Positions 25,986 through 38,098 of a stretch of 64,000 bases of DNA are shown here, piece by piece. The notes under the pieces were generated by a model that had not been told where the DNA came from, did no database searches, and saw nothing but the letters and a program-made list of their open reading frames with translations. This stretch comes from Uranotaenia lowii. Its lineage: Eukaryota > Arthropoda > Insecta > Diptera > Culicidae. How positions within the stretch are numbered: the stretch's first letter is position 1; each line of letters begins with the position of its first letter. The DNA lies in contig NC_073693.1 in assembly GCF_029784155.1 (NCBI RefSeq), positions 281,745,456 through 281,809,455 of the forward strand, given 5' to 3'. The position numbers were made by a program, and so were the translations under genes.

Positions 25986-25989
25986 CTCA

Positions 25990-26266
25990 ACAATAATAAA
26001 AATAAAATTGTATTTTCAGAAAAAAATATTTGCAGATTTTAAGTTGTGTTTAAGACTTTCAAAAACACCTTAATGATTGTATTTATAAACTTGCACAGTT
26101 AACAACTCAATTTGTTTTTTTTTTTTTTCATTTAGTTTGGCAAAAAAAGTGAATATATCCGGGTTTTTTCTATAAAATCCGAGCGATTGGGGCGGACCCG
26201 ACTTTTCCCAAATTTAGTATCAATTATCCGGGTAAGTTTGGATAAAACCGGGCAATCTGGCAAGCT
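25990..26266. mobile_element. hAT-type MITE, TAAGGTTGCCAG family, truncated copy
   Basis: The right end 'gggcaatctggcaagctt' and the interior ('ttcaaaaacaccttaatgat', 'atccggg', 'aatttagtat.aattatccgg') align by eye with the copy at 2780-3170. The left inverted repeat is not found, so the left boundary is approximate and no target duplication can be defined. Confidence 0.6.
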
Positions 26267-26732
26267 TTCACTGAATCAATTGGACTACTTTTCGAATCAA
26301 TAACTAAGCATAACTACTGCATATAGTTGTTTTTACTGGTTTGAAAAAAGTATAGATGTTGCTAATATTGACCTTTTAAATTTTTCGGTCAAACAAATAT
26401 CGGCCAACAATTTCATTTTCCTTCAATTTTTTTTTCATTTTAATGCCCCCCTTGTTTTTGAGTCGATTATTTTGAACCTGATGCATTACAAAATCTTTTT
26501 CAAGTAGGGGTCTCTCTGATTTTCAAAATGTTACCAATAACTGAAAGGACATCAGGTAACTTGTCGCTTCAAGGGTGAAGATCTGCGGCCTTCAAGTTAA
26601 AAATCAACGCCCAAAGATCTTGAAAATATTTCTGCATGGTAAAATTTTCAAAGTGTCGAAACTTCTACCAATCTTTCCCAACAAGAGTGAACTTGCTCTT
26701 GAGCATAGTATACTTTCTACTAGTTGGTTGGG

Positions 26733-27558
26733 CAATAGACTGAGTCGATTTGGGGTCATTTTTGAATTTCTCAAACCCTGGGGTCTTAAAAGCTTCGTCT
26801 TGGTCCAAAACTCACCCATGATTTTTTGCAGAATTTTTAAGTAACGTTTACATGAGAAAATTTGAACTTTTAGGTTTGCATGGGAAAATTGAATATTTTG
26901 TACTGAAAAATCAACATCGTTTTTGTTTCTTCTATGGAACCAAGCCAGCTGACAGTTTTTGTGCCAATTTAAAAAAAAATCCTAAGGTAAATTTTCCGCT
27001 GAACAACTTTGTCCAAGACCGTAACTTCGTATCTTATTATGAAAAAAAGTTATTAGGTGTTGAATGGTGATATGTCTTTTCGCATTGATAAACAATAAAC
27101 ATAATTGATATCCCTGCAGGGCCTCTAGCGAGGTATTGCATGACTACTTTTTTTGCAATACTTCGCGAGGCTTCAGCAGTGGTGTCAATTGAATTTGTTG
27201 TTTATCAATGTGAAAAGACATACCTCTGTTAAAAAGCTAATAACTATTTTGCCTGATAAGATACGAAGTTACGGTCTTCGGTAAAATTGTTCAGCGGAAA
27301 ATTTTTTCTTTGGAATTTTTTAAATTGGCACAAAAACTGTCAGATGGCTTGGCTCCACAAAAGAAACAAAAATGATGTTGATTTTCAGTACAAAATATTC
27401 AATTTTTCCATACAAACCCAAAAGTTCAAATTTACTCATGTAAACGTTACTTTAAAATTCTACAAAAAATCATGGATGAGTTTTGGACCAAGACAAAGAT
27501 TTTTAGACCCCAGGGTTTGAGAAAGTCAAAAATGACTCCAAATCGACTCAGTCTATTG
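26733..27558. mobile_element. Foldback element with arms of nearly 400 bp
   Basis: The outer ends are CAATAGACTGAGTCG on the left and CGACTCAGTCTATTG on the right. The arms stay recognisably complementary to about 27090 and from about 27190, with shared blocks such as 'cttggtccaaaactcacccatgatttttt' (left) against its complement near 27470, and 'gttgtttatcaatg.gaaaagacat' near the centre. The short central part contains 'cctgcaggg' and 'gcgaggt'. No coding function is supported; the frames inside are arm shadows. No convincing target duplication was found. Confidence 0.8.
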
Positions 27559-27674
27559 GGCAGTTCAGGACGGTTTTCGAAAAGAAAGAAAGAAAACTGG
27601 ATAAAATCTAGGCATTATTCCAAAACTTACTAGAGAAAAAAGAAAGAAAATTGCTTGAAATTTAAAGTTTTTAT

Positions 27675-28465
27675 TAGAGATGTACCGAATATTCGGTCGG
27701 CCGAATATTCGGCGCCGAATATCGCCGAAAACCCGTTAAGCCGAATATTCGGCTCACCGAATAGTTGAGCTAAGTATTCGGCCGAATAGGCCGAATAGGC
27801 CGAATATCTACTACAGACTTGTAAATTTTTCAAATAATTTTTAATAATTTATTAAATTTATAAAATATCCAAAAGTTATATTGTAAAAGCTACACCATTA
27901 TTAAAAACTTGTGGTTTCAGCAAAACATCTAAGGTGTATCCGGGTTTCTTTCACTGTAGATCTTACAGGAGAATGCTGAAAAGTACAGCTTTATACTTTG
28001 ATTAGAGTTTATTCCAGATTTTCTGGATATATTCTGGCTTGCCCATAAATCCAAAAATGTACAATCATTTAAAGTTAAATTATAAATCGTTTTTGAACAG
28101 AAAATCAAAAATTTTCAAAAAAAAATTTAGTTTGAATAAACCCGGTAAAAATCTGGTAAGCAATAAACAATATCTGAGCATGTGGACCAGATTTCACCTA
28201 TCTCGAATTCTTTATCGGATTTATGAGCAAGCTTGGATATATCATGAAAACCTGGAATAAACGATAATCAAAGTATAAAGTGATTCTTGTCAGCATTCTT
28301 CTGTACGGTCTATCTACAGTGTAAGATACACGGATAGTTATGATTGTGTAGCTTTTTCATCATTATGTTTGGATATTTTATAAATTATTCAAAATCATTT
28401 GAAAAATTTGACAAGTCTGTTATTGTATAAATTTAAGCAAGTACCGAATATTCGGTACATCTCTA
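27675..28465. mobile_element. Element ending in TAGAGATGTACCGAATATTCGG
   Basis: Inverted ends TAGAGATGTACCGAATATTC and its complement (ending 28465) enclose 791 bp. The left side has many copies of the self-complementary motif CCGAATATTCGG or 'gccgaata' (27686-27810). The end sequence is hAT-like in style, but the flanking octamers do not match, so the target duplication is lost or the superfamily is wrong. No transposase frame is seen. Confidence 0.65.
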
Positions 28466-28849
28466 GAATAAAATCTATCGTTCAAACCTTGTTACTATTT
28501 AAAAAATGATGATTTCTTGAATTCGTTCAATGGATGAAGTTCATCATTTGTACTTTGATTTGGTCTTCGATAAGATTTTTATCAACGGTTTAAAGTGATA
28601 TTTTTCGGTATGAAAATCCCGTAGAAGAAGGTCTTAAAAGGCAGAATCTTTTTTGGTAGACTTTTTTACTGTCTACCGGTCGCGACCGTCTTTAATGCTA
28701 GAACGTAATTAAAAATGTTAAAATTGTCCATTTTTGACGGTCGCCACTAGCTAAACAGCAAACTACACATTGATTTCAGACAGGATTTGAGAAAACAGCA
28801 ATGATAATTGACGAATGTGGCTTACGTGTTTTCTGACAAATAAATAATG

Positions 28850-30600
28850 AGTCAAGTAAAATTTAAAAGCATCCATTTTTATTTAATTCGTCTGATAAGG
28901 TTTTTTTTAACAATACATCATTTTGAACTTACAAATTATATAAATTTCCCAGTGAAAATGCTGATTTTCCCGATTTTTATAATACCGGTTTCTTGATATG
29001 AAAATATGGCTAATAAAAAAAAAGGTAAATGAAAAGTCCTTTATTTCTATTATATGATTGCCTTAACATCTTATTTTTTTTAAATTACGACTAAAAATTT
29101 TAAGTATTTCAAAACGTAGTCATTTCATCCCGTATTGATAGGTATTCATACATTTTTTAGGAAGTGTTGTAGAAATCTTACACTATTATTCAACGGAATT
29201 CTACGACTGTTTATTGTTTTGCAACCAAATATAAACAAATATACGAAAACAAGTTCTGCCGGCTTGATTTTGACATTTCAATGATTTTGGAGTTCCTTGA
29301 TGCCAAATAACAATGGTGAAAAGTTCGATTTCTCCGGAAAAAAAATCAGAGCTGTAGCATTTAATTCACTATACATATAATATCGAACGGTGATATATCT
29401 AAGTTCTTGATACGATTTATAAGCGCTCATCCAATAAAATGTATAATGTCCTCAAAACTTTGTCTTTGAAATTGAAAAAATTGAATTTATTTCCAAATAT
29501 GATGAAATTTTAATTATTCATTCGTTAACTCCAACAAATCACTTTCATAAACTTTTTAACTGAATTCATTTACACGTCTGCAAACTAAACTTTTAAAGAA
29601 ACATGTGAATAATAATGTGGATAATAATGTGAATAATAAACAGATTAATAACCTTAATATAATAAATTTTTGACCAAGATTTGAAAATTTTATGTTATAT
29701 GATAATTTTTGCTTTCAAAAAATTCAAAAGTTTAAACAACGTCAATTTTATTCACTTAAGCTGAACTCTACCAGAAGAACATTTCTCTTTTTTCTTAACG
29801 GTATGAACAATTTTCCGCATTTGAAACCATCAGATAAGATTTTTATAAACATAATTAAAAAGTTGTGTTTCTCTAAAAAAAAAATCAGAACATTAGAAGA
29901 TAATTCACCCTTTGGTATATCTTAATCCTTAATGCGATTTATAGGCGCTGTTTTGCTCATCCAATAAACAAATGTTCTTCACAAATATGTCTTTTTGTTA
30001 TTTATCTTTACAAAATTTTAAAAATTTGATTGCAAATCGATTGAAGTTAATTTATTTAGTAATAAATTTTCGAATAAAAATTCAACACTTCTTCACACAA
30101 TTTATTTTTTTAAACAAGAAGGTTTTAAGCTTAGTGAATGTAGAATTCTTTGGACTGAAACATTTTTTTCCAAAATTTATGAAATTTTAATTTTGCATTC
30201 GTTGATTCCACTATATCACTTTCATAAAATTTTAATCTGGAAAACAATAGGTCTAAAGTATATTTAAGTCCTAATTTGAACTCTGTCAATTCGCTCACAC
30301 GTCTGCACACTAAACTAAAAACAAAACAGGTGACAAATAATTCTGTGTTTTTGAAAAAGAAGTTCCTTGGAAACATAGTTTAAACCTTCATATAATATCT
30401 CTTCAAGTAAGATTTTAAATTTTATATGGTGATCATTTTTGAGGAAGAAAATTACCAGTTTAAACAAAGTTAATTTTATTTACTTTACTTAACAGAAGAA
30501 CATTTCTCTTTTGATTTCTTAACAGAATGAATAATCTTCCGCATTTTAGACTAACTTATAAAATTTTGAAGCAGTTGAATTTTTTTTCAAATCGACAAAG
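28850..30600. repeat. Decayed tandem segmental duplication upstream of the zinc-finger coding exon
   Basis: Blocks recur in the same order about 720 bp apart. Examples: 'acgtctgca.actaaac' at about 29573 and 30298, 'agaagaacatttctctttt' at about 29773 and 30494, and 'tgaaattttaatt..gcattcgtt' at about 29503 and 30178. A third partial copy is suggested by 'gatttata.gcgct' at about 29414 and 29935. AT-rich and non-coding. Confidence 0.6.
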
Positions 30601-31115
30601 ATCAATCAAACATTTGAATAATCGTGAGTGAGATAGGTTTTAATCGTTTGAATAAATTTAACTAAAAAACAACCAGATTATTTTGCTATAATCACATTAA
30701 AAGGTTGCGTAACAATTATCTGCTATTTAAATTTAATTTGAAATTTTTATTATTTCATAAAGAAAATTGGATCATGTTTAACCATTATGTGATGAAGTAC
30801 CTACCGTGTTTTCTGAACGTGCGAAAAAAAAGTTCAATATATTTACTGTAAACCTAGAGTCTGATTTCAAATTAACCAATACATAATTTTATAGTGCTTT
30901 AACATATTGAATGTCATCAGAAAATCTGAACAAGACATTTTAGTAATCAACTGAAACATCCAGTGTTTAAAACTAAGTTCAAGAAACTTTCGTAAATCGA
31001 AGTGAAAATCGTGACCCAGAAAAGGTGTGAAAACAACTCCACATTCGGAAAAAAAAACAAGTGGTGGTGAAAAGCATTATCACAGCTCCTTCTACATAAC
31101 GACCGAAACTGGAAG

Positions 31116-32077
31116 GCCGTACCCTGGTTGAGTACTCCCGTCCCGGCGGCGGTTTGGACTACCACAATTCACCGCTCATCGGCGAAATCGCCGCCGCAGC
31201 TGGCGGTCCGGATTACGCGCAATTCCATCGGTCGATCGACCAGCTACGGTCTCTCAATGAGCGCGGCATTCTGGCGGCGGCTGCAGCCGCCACCGGAAAC
31301 GCTCAACTGACGGTTACTTTCACGCCATTGCAAGCGACCGCCACCGCCGGAGGAGGAAATGCGGCCACCACTATTCTGGACTACCAACAACACCACCATC
31401 AGCAACAGCAACAACAACAACAACAGCAACATCACCAGCATCACCAACAACAGATCCATCACCATCATACCCAGCAGCAACAACAACAACAACAGCAACT
31501 TACCCAGCATCACAAAACATATCACCCAAACAGTGCGCTCGGAAACACAAACAACACCGGCGTGAATAACGCGACGAACAATAACAATAACAATGGCAAC
31601 CATGATCGGATCGAATTCACCCACAAATCAAGCAACGGCAGCAGCAGCAACAACAATAACAACAATGGCATTTCCGTTGACACGTCGTCGAATATCCTAG
31701 GAGTAGGAGTAGGAGCAGGAACAGCAGCAACTGGGACAGGTGTCAATGGGAATAATTTAATAGACGACCGTGTCAACAACAATCACCTGGTGGTCGCGAC
31801 GGCTAATTCAAATGGCAATAGCAGACGAACGGGCAACCATCAACAGCAACAGAATACAGCCGGAAACGGAGCTGCCGCAAACATTAGGGCAATTGGCGGT
31901 GGCAACGGCACTGACCTAGAGCTTAAGCATTTTATCGTGGAAAAGAAGGAACTGAAATCGTCACCCTCGTCGCCGTCCGGGTCCTCTGGGATGAACCTGT
32001 TGCATCACCAATCTGCCGGTGGGGCAGGTGGTCTGGGGACCAGTAATCCCGGGACCGTCGACAGTAAGGATTCTAAG
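31116..32077 (+). CDS. rn: Rotund/squeeze-type zinc-finger protein, N-terminal low-complexity exon
   Basis: An internal coding exon of a C2H2 transcription factor. Frame and donor are clear: the last codons read SKDSK, then GTGAGC at 32078, leaving phase 0. The frame is open from 31100, after a TAA at 31097-31099. No ATG lies in frame before the conserved-looking start (LVEYSRPGGGLDYHNSPLIG), so it begins at a splice acceptor. AG at 31114-31115 (used here) or 31131-31132 are candidates; the latter would give phase 0. The content is: an ordered stretch rich in Ala/Gly (EIAAAAGGPDYAQF, 31180-31380); a Gln/His tract (about 31386-31510); Asn-rich and Gly/Ser-rich tracts (to about 31870); and DLELKHFIVEKKELKSS near 31915-31960. 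Such regions are typical of the disordered N-terminal part of Rotund proteins, which act in the nucleus in leg and neural patterning. Assignment rests mainly on the fingers in the next exon. Confidence 0.75.
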
Positions 32078-32311
32078 GTGAGCATCCGACGGGTTTGGGT
32101 GGGTTGTTCGAATAGTGGGATGAGGGAATGAATTGTGTCCTTTTCTTAGGTGAAAATTCAATGGATGCTGCTTTTTAGGAGCTATTAACGCAACTGTCAA
32201 GCTCAGCAGAGGATAACCGGGCCGCATATTGGGATCAATAGAAAGATTTTCATTGTAGATTTGATTTTCCTTGTAGATTTGAAGCAATATGATGATTAAC
32301 AACAATATATG

Positions 32312-32741
32312 GTATTTTATGAAATTAATTTGCGGCGTTATCGGTGAGGGTTAAAGAGTTGAAATGAAGACGGATAGAAGATCAGATGAAAATTCTAAGG
32401 TGGTGAAAAGAGCGAAGAGCATTTGAAATACAAGTTTGACCACATACTAAATTCTTTGTACCGCACCAATAAGCTGTATTGAATAAATAGTACCCAATAG
32501 AGGAGGCACTACGTTTTTCGATACAGTTATTTATGGATGGTTCGACGGCCATGTGAATGTACATGTGTCTTCAATACAGTTAATTGGTGCGGGACAAATA
32601 ATTTAGTATGTGGCCAAGCTTCTATTTCAAATGCTCTTCGCTCTTTTCACCACCTTAGAATTTTCTTCTGATCTTCTATCCGCCTTTCATTTCAACTCTT
32701 TAACCCTCACTGATAAAGCCGCAAATTAATTTCATAAAAAA
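32312..32741. mobile_element. Foldback element in the zinc-finger gene intron
   Basis: The arms of roughly 190 bp begin 'ttttatgaaattaatttgcggc' on the left and end with its complement near 32739. The inner parts match through 'gaagatcagatgaaaattctaa' and 'aagagcgaagagcatttgaaat'. The loop around 32500-32560 is unique. The low divergence between arms suggests a fairly young insertion. No target duplication was established. Confidence 0.8.
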
Positions 32742-33702
32742 TATTCACGGTGATTTCTATTCTTAAATATATGGTATATTTGTTTATTTAGAAATATTTC
32801 ATTGTTCCATTGTTAAACATTTGATTAACTATTCGAATATTTTAATTCTTTATAAGGCAAAGCAAAGCGGGCCGTAAAGGCCAGTTTGACATGCCTGTTT
32901 TAGCTTTTTCGATAAAGCAGTCCGATGCATTTGTTAACAGGATGGCAACGTGAATGTGGAAGACTTTTTTTATTGCATAAAACTCAAACCATTTGTTATT
33001 TCTATACGAAATCAATTTCATTATCATCTATAAGTAATGAGATTACGAACTTAGTAATTAAATTTTGATTTTTCACCTTGGTAACGCCCCGTAGACGCTT
33101 TTCGGCACTTTTGCTAGCCGCACGCATGACTTAGTATGGCATTTTACCCCAAATCTTCACCAAACGTTTCTAAATGTGTTCAACCTTCAATGTTTAACAT
33201 CGTCCTGCTTCATTATGAATCTAGAAAAATTCAAATCTTCTTTAAAAAAAATTTATTGTGACACATATCGTTTGATTTTGGCTTCAATCTTCACAACTCG
33301 CTTAATGTTATTGTTTTTCAGCGCACCATCATAAATCAAATATTTTGTAAATAAGATTTATCATTGTTTACAAAATTTTTGACAGCTGTTTTTTTCGACG
33401 AGCTAGGAAATAGCTGATTATGCACTGAAAGCAAAAACTGTAGCATTATGGCGCAAGGATGCAACTGGCCTTTAAAAATGTGTAAAAGTAATACTTCTTA
33501 TTTATTTTCACGCCACTATCAATAAGAAGTTATAGGTAGTAATTTCCTTATTGTCGAAATTCTTCCCCGAACCATACCAAATGACGTACATTCGCTCGAC
33601 TGCTTTTTAACGGCTGGTAAGCACAAAAATATGCTCCATGAACACAGTCATTTTGCTTGTTCGATGTCGCCTTCAGAGTCATCAACTTTCCGTCCGAAAA
33701 AA

Positions 33703-33862
33703 AAAGATGTTGTTGAAAACGAGTAATTCAACGCAGGTTTCAGTGGTCGAGCTATCTTTAATCATGTTTCGTCAGTCTAGTTATTACATAACTACACAAT
33801 TCATTAGCGATTGCTTTTGTCTCACTCTTCACGTATTATCTTCCCTAACCGGGAAAATATAT
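33703..33862 (+). repeat. Dispersed repeat, copy 2 (possible solo LTR fragment)
   Basis: Second member of the pair with 14350-14512, in the same orientation. It begins TGTTGTTGAAAACG and shares 'attacataactacacaatt' and 'ttgtctcactc'. No internal retrotransposon sequence adjoins it. Confidence 0.5.
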
Positions 33863-34859
33863 TATAGACATAAAACCTCTAAATGATTCATGGTTACGCA
33901 ATAGATTTTTTTAATCGAAATTTTATTGGATTGTACTTAGGTAAATCTTCTATTCTACGTATTGTTTCCAAAAGAATGAACCTAATTTCTTTACGTATGT
34001 CATTAAAAATTCATTATAACACTCTCAATTTGTTGCAAAAAAACCATTCTAAATTTGTTAACATGCAGTTATATCAATTGGGTCATATCATACGCTGTCT
34101 TTGCAACAGTTTTCCTTAAACATTTTCTGAGGAAGTATTCTTGGTTAGTTCAGACATTTTTTAGTCTAGTACATAGGTCGGCAACCTGCGGCTCGCGAGC
34201 CGCATGCGGCTCTTTTGATGTAAAGCTGCGGCTCTTTAGCTCACTGCGCTAATATTATATGAATTTTTGAATAAAATATTTATAATATCGTGCTGATGCG
34301 ATAAGTGAGTCTTGTGACCTGCCACACATATTTACATAGGTCCAGAAGTGAATTTTAAGATTTTATCCGCTGAAGGAACAAGCTTAAAGGACCAAATGGC
34401 AAAATAGAGTTTTGAAGCCTAATTTTACTTTTATTTTCATTTTGATAGGGATCTATTCCATTAAAGTCATTAGTCCTCGACAAAATTTTGCATTTTTTTT
34501 ATTTTCACTGTTTTTGTTGCATCAGCTTAGAGATAAAGATTTAATTTATCGATAACCGTGAATGCAAAGAAAAACTGTTGTTTTAGAGCAACGAAAACTT
34601 AAATAAAATTATTTATTTCCAAAACTTGTGTTTATTGTTATACAGCCTCTGCGTAACCCTCATCAAATTGTATATTTTAAGCACTTGCAATAACGTATGA
34701 AAATTGATCAATTAAAATTTCCAAAATCGTCTTAGAATTGATCAACCATTTTGAAAAATAATCACAACTTTGACGCGTCACAACATAAAAATATTGGAAA
34801 AACCACTTTAATCCTATATAATTAATTTGAATTCAATAAAGATAACTCATTAGCAATCC

Positions 34860-35150
34860 AGAATGCCCGAATTTAACCGGGCTTTCCCAGATTTTCAAAA
34901 AAAAAATAGAATGGAATATCGAGGAAAAAGGCCCTGTTTTAGTTACAGAATTATTCACAGTTTTCCTAATTCCAAAATTTTAACTTGTTTCAGCGCATGC
35001 ATTTTTTGAAATTGTAAAATGATTATTATGAAGATTTTCGTTTGCCCATTTTTCAACTTTTCTCTTGCCTTTTAATGTAACATGCGTAGATTTTGGCTGG
35101 ATTTGCCCGGATACTGTTCGGTTTTGAGTTTAAAATTTAGGAACCCAATG
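34860..35150. repeat. Possible degenerate copy of the TAAGGTTGCCAG MITE family
   Basis: Contains 'cccgaatttaaccgggctttcccagatttt' and 'tttgcccggatactgttcgg', phrases like those inside the elements at 2780 and 63285, with AT-rich sequence between. The terminal repeats are not preserved. Low-confidence homology by eye, inside the 3.3-kb hAT-like element. Confidence 0.3.
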
Positions 35151-36215
35151 CCAAAATTTGGAATGCATTCTCAATAAATATCGGGTTAAAAAATCAATAG
35201 ATACCCGAAATTCAAATACAAAATACAAAACTAAGAATTGAGAATTTAAAATTAAAGTTTGGTAGTTTTTAAAACTCGTATCAGGATTGAGAATGAATGA
35301 AAACTTCAATTCTGAAAATATATTTGAAAACTAAATCACAGGCTAAATACTTGTAATCATTATCAAAATTGACCTTTACACCTCGAAGCATTCTCTTTTA
35401 AAATGAAATCATAAATCATCATCATTTTTTTTTTAAGTAAACCTTTGAGTCTTTGAACATATTTAAACTTTTAAGTGTGATGCCTGCAGCCAATATTTAC
35501 CAAAAGCACTGAAATGTTCAATGAAGTTCCCGTAACGGTCACATTTTTTTTTAAATTACGAGTTAATCACCGTCGATTTGTTTTTATTAATTTTTGTTTT
35601 GAGACTATGAAAGAATCTTTGAATTGATTTTGTCATTTAAAATTACATTATACAGATTTATACTGGTCGAACCACAAGTTTATTTTTTCTATTATCTAAG
35701 CTTTAGCAGGCATTGCTGAATAATGTACAATGTATTGAATTTCATTTTTTATTTAATTGGACGCACAATACTGAAAATCACATGTGACATAAAATGAGAT
35801 TTTGGATTTTCCAGATGCATAAAATTTTGAAGACACCTTCATTTGATGTCCTGAATTTTGAAAACTCTGCCAGTTGTCAGGAGCATAATTTTTTAAGGTT
35901 TCGACTACATACATTTTAATTGAATTTTATCTCATACTTCTAGATTTTGTAAAGGATTGGCTATTTGAAGAATGTAATAAAAAAGTTTCATAATTTTAAG
36001 AAAATATTTTCCATTTACTTTTTTTAAGCTTCTCTTTGACGAAGAAATTATAAATAGTCTGCTATGTGGTTATGTTAAAATCTTTCACTTTACGTCATGC
36101 AAAGTATTCATATAAGCTTTATATGAAATTTTCTACACTCGATATTTGCCAACGTATTAAAATTAATATAACATCAAACCTAGAAAAGAGTTAATGATTC
36201 AGGTGAAAACCCATG

Positions 36216-37262
36216 TAGGGTGAGTGCTCCTACTTTGGTCCTAGAGCCTACTTTAGTCCTAAAATACCAAAAATTGTAAATAATTAATTTTGCTTGCAAA
36301 GGATAAAGATGCTGCTATGTGCACAAGGAACTCTTATTCTTCCTGAATCCTTCCATGCCGCTTTTTGCCATAAAAAATCTTTTTGATAAAATTTTTAACG
36401 ATTTTTGAAATGTGCCTCCTATTCAGTGGTAAATTCGACAGCTCAATTAGTGGGGCGCGTTTTGAGAAATGAGAGGAAATAAGGAAAATTCACGTTTTTT
36501 TAGTGTCCAAGCCAAAGTTTAAAAGGTAATTACTTTCACTATGGAGAATATGAACCAGATTACCTATTTTTCCTAAAATAAATGAAAATCAATGGAAAAC
36601 CCGGAAAATTTGTAAAGGGTCCAAATATAGGAGACTTTGACTTTGATGTTCCATTTTTAGACCTATCACAAAAACTTTATGTGAATACCAAACAAATCAA
36701 CAAAGGTGCGAATTTTTAATTGGGGCCTAATTCAGAACCAATATTGAACATTTTTTGCGTTTTTTGTTAGCTTTACGCAAATATACTATAAGTTAGTAGA
36801 CTTATAAAAGTTTCAGATATTTTTTGCTGAAAGAGTTAACGGAGAATAAAAGTGTTCAAAATATTCATGACAGAAATGAAAGTTTTTAGTCGTTAAAAAG
36901 CTGTAATACTATTTTATGGTAATTTTTAATTAAAGATTACACTTTTAATGATTTTTTTTATTTATTTTCGAAAAATCATACATTTTATAAGCATTTTAGA
37001 TATAGGTCCAATTAAAGGTACAAGTACAGTACCAAAATCGGAACAGTAGGTTCAAAGATGGAAATTTTGATCATCAATATCTATGCATATCTTTCAATAA
37101 ACGCGCAACCTGTGTTGAAAATTCTCATTGAAACTTGTTGATAAGATAATGAACTATAAATAAATTTCTTGAAAGGTAGAAAGCTCCCGTTTGTTTATGA
37201 GAAAAGCGTGATTATTTAAAAACCGCCGCTTAAAGGGTCCAAAGTAGGGCAACTAACCCTAC
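36216..37262. mobile_element. Inverted-repeat element nested in the 3.3-kb hAT-like element
   Basis: The left end 'tagggtgagtgctcctac' followed by 'tttggtcc' matches the complement of the right end 'ggtccaaa' followed by 'gtagggcaactaaccctac', with a few mismatches. The ~1.05-kb interior repeats 'ggtccaa..taggagac' type phrases and has no coding frame. The target duplication is unclear. Confidence 0.6.
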
Positions 37263-38098
37263 TTAATCGTAATCAGAGACAGATTCAAAAGAAAAAAAAG
37301 AGTTAGAAAAAAAAAACTTAAAGTTAGAGGGGCTTAGAATTATTTTCGTAAAACTAATGTTCATTGATCATTCAATTGTGTATTTTGATTTCTTTTAATT
37401 AAAAACAAAAACCATAAATCTTTAATGTGACTCTTTAAAACTCTGAAATTATGAAAATTTGAAGTTTTTGGCTCTTTCAACTCAAAAGGTTGCCGACCAC
37501 TGGTCTAGTAGGTATTCTTTGGTCGGGTCCTTTGGTCCACCTAAATAGCCGCTAGAGCGTATTTAAAAGTCTCCCTTCGGCCCGAGGAAAACCTTCCTGC
37601 ACCCCTGAAAGAGATGTATTACTTGCGATAGTCCCTGATTACATGTTTGAAATATACCTTTTCCTAAAAGCTTCTGATCTTCGTCTATAATTCTTTTTAT
37701 TTGCAAATATTTCGCTATCTATTTCCTGTTCTCTTAAAAAAGTGATGATCAAGACCTAAACAAGAAATTGTAAACTGACAAAACGAATTTGGCTCCTTAT
37801 AGCCTCAATGTATGAGCCGTTAAAAAGAAGGAATTACAAGAAAAAAGTAGGGCTAACGTGATACAGCAGGTACATTTTTGTGGCATGCTTTTTAAGTGGA
37901 TTACTCGTGCTGGCATGAAGTGAGAGGAGTAATCATCGCCAACAACTGACGCAGAATTTTCAAGCTCCTCAAATTTTTCGAAAATTTACTTATTATTAGG
38001 AAGATCCAAGGCTTCCGACAAGTATGTCAATACGTGATGTAATCCTAGCTTCTCCACCTTTACTTTAATTTGTTGAATCGAGGCGAGCACCATTTATA

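Larger units (their letters stand above)
34172..37502. mobile_element. hAT-like element, 3.3 kb, perfect 8-bp target duplication
   Basis: The ends are CATAGGTCGGCAACCT and AGGTTGCCGACCACTG, flanked on both sides by GTCTAGTA (34164-34171 and 37503-37510). The subterminal part is built on GCGGCTC/GAGCCGC repeats ('ctgcggctcgcgagccgcat'), an arrangement I recognise from hAT elements in many animals. No frame longer than about 60 codons supports a transposase, so it is non-autonomous or fully decayed. It lies in the zinc-finger gene intron and carries another repeat at 36216-37262. Confidence 0.88.

Noticed and set aside
31244..31624. 126-codon frame on the - strand (leucine-rich)
   Set aside because: It is the antisense shadow of the Gln/His repeat of the zinc-finger gene exon.
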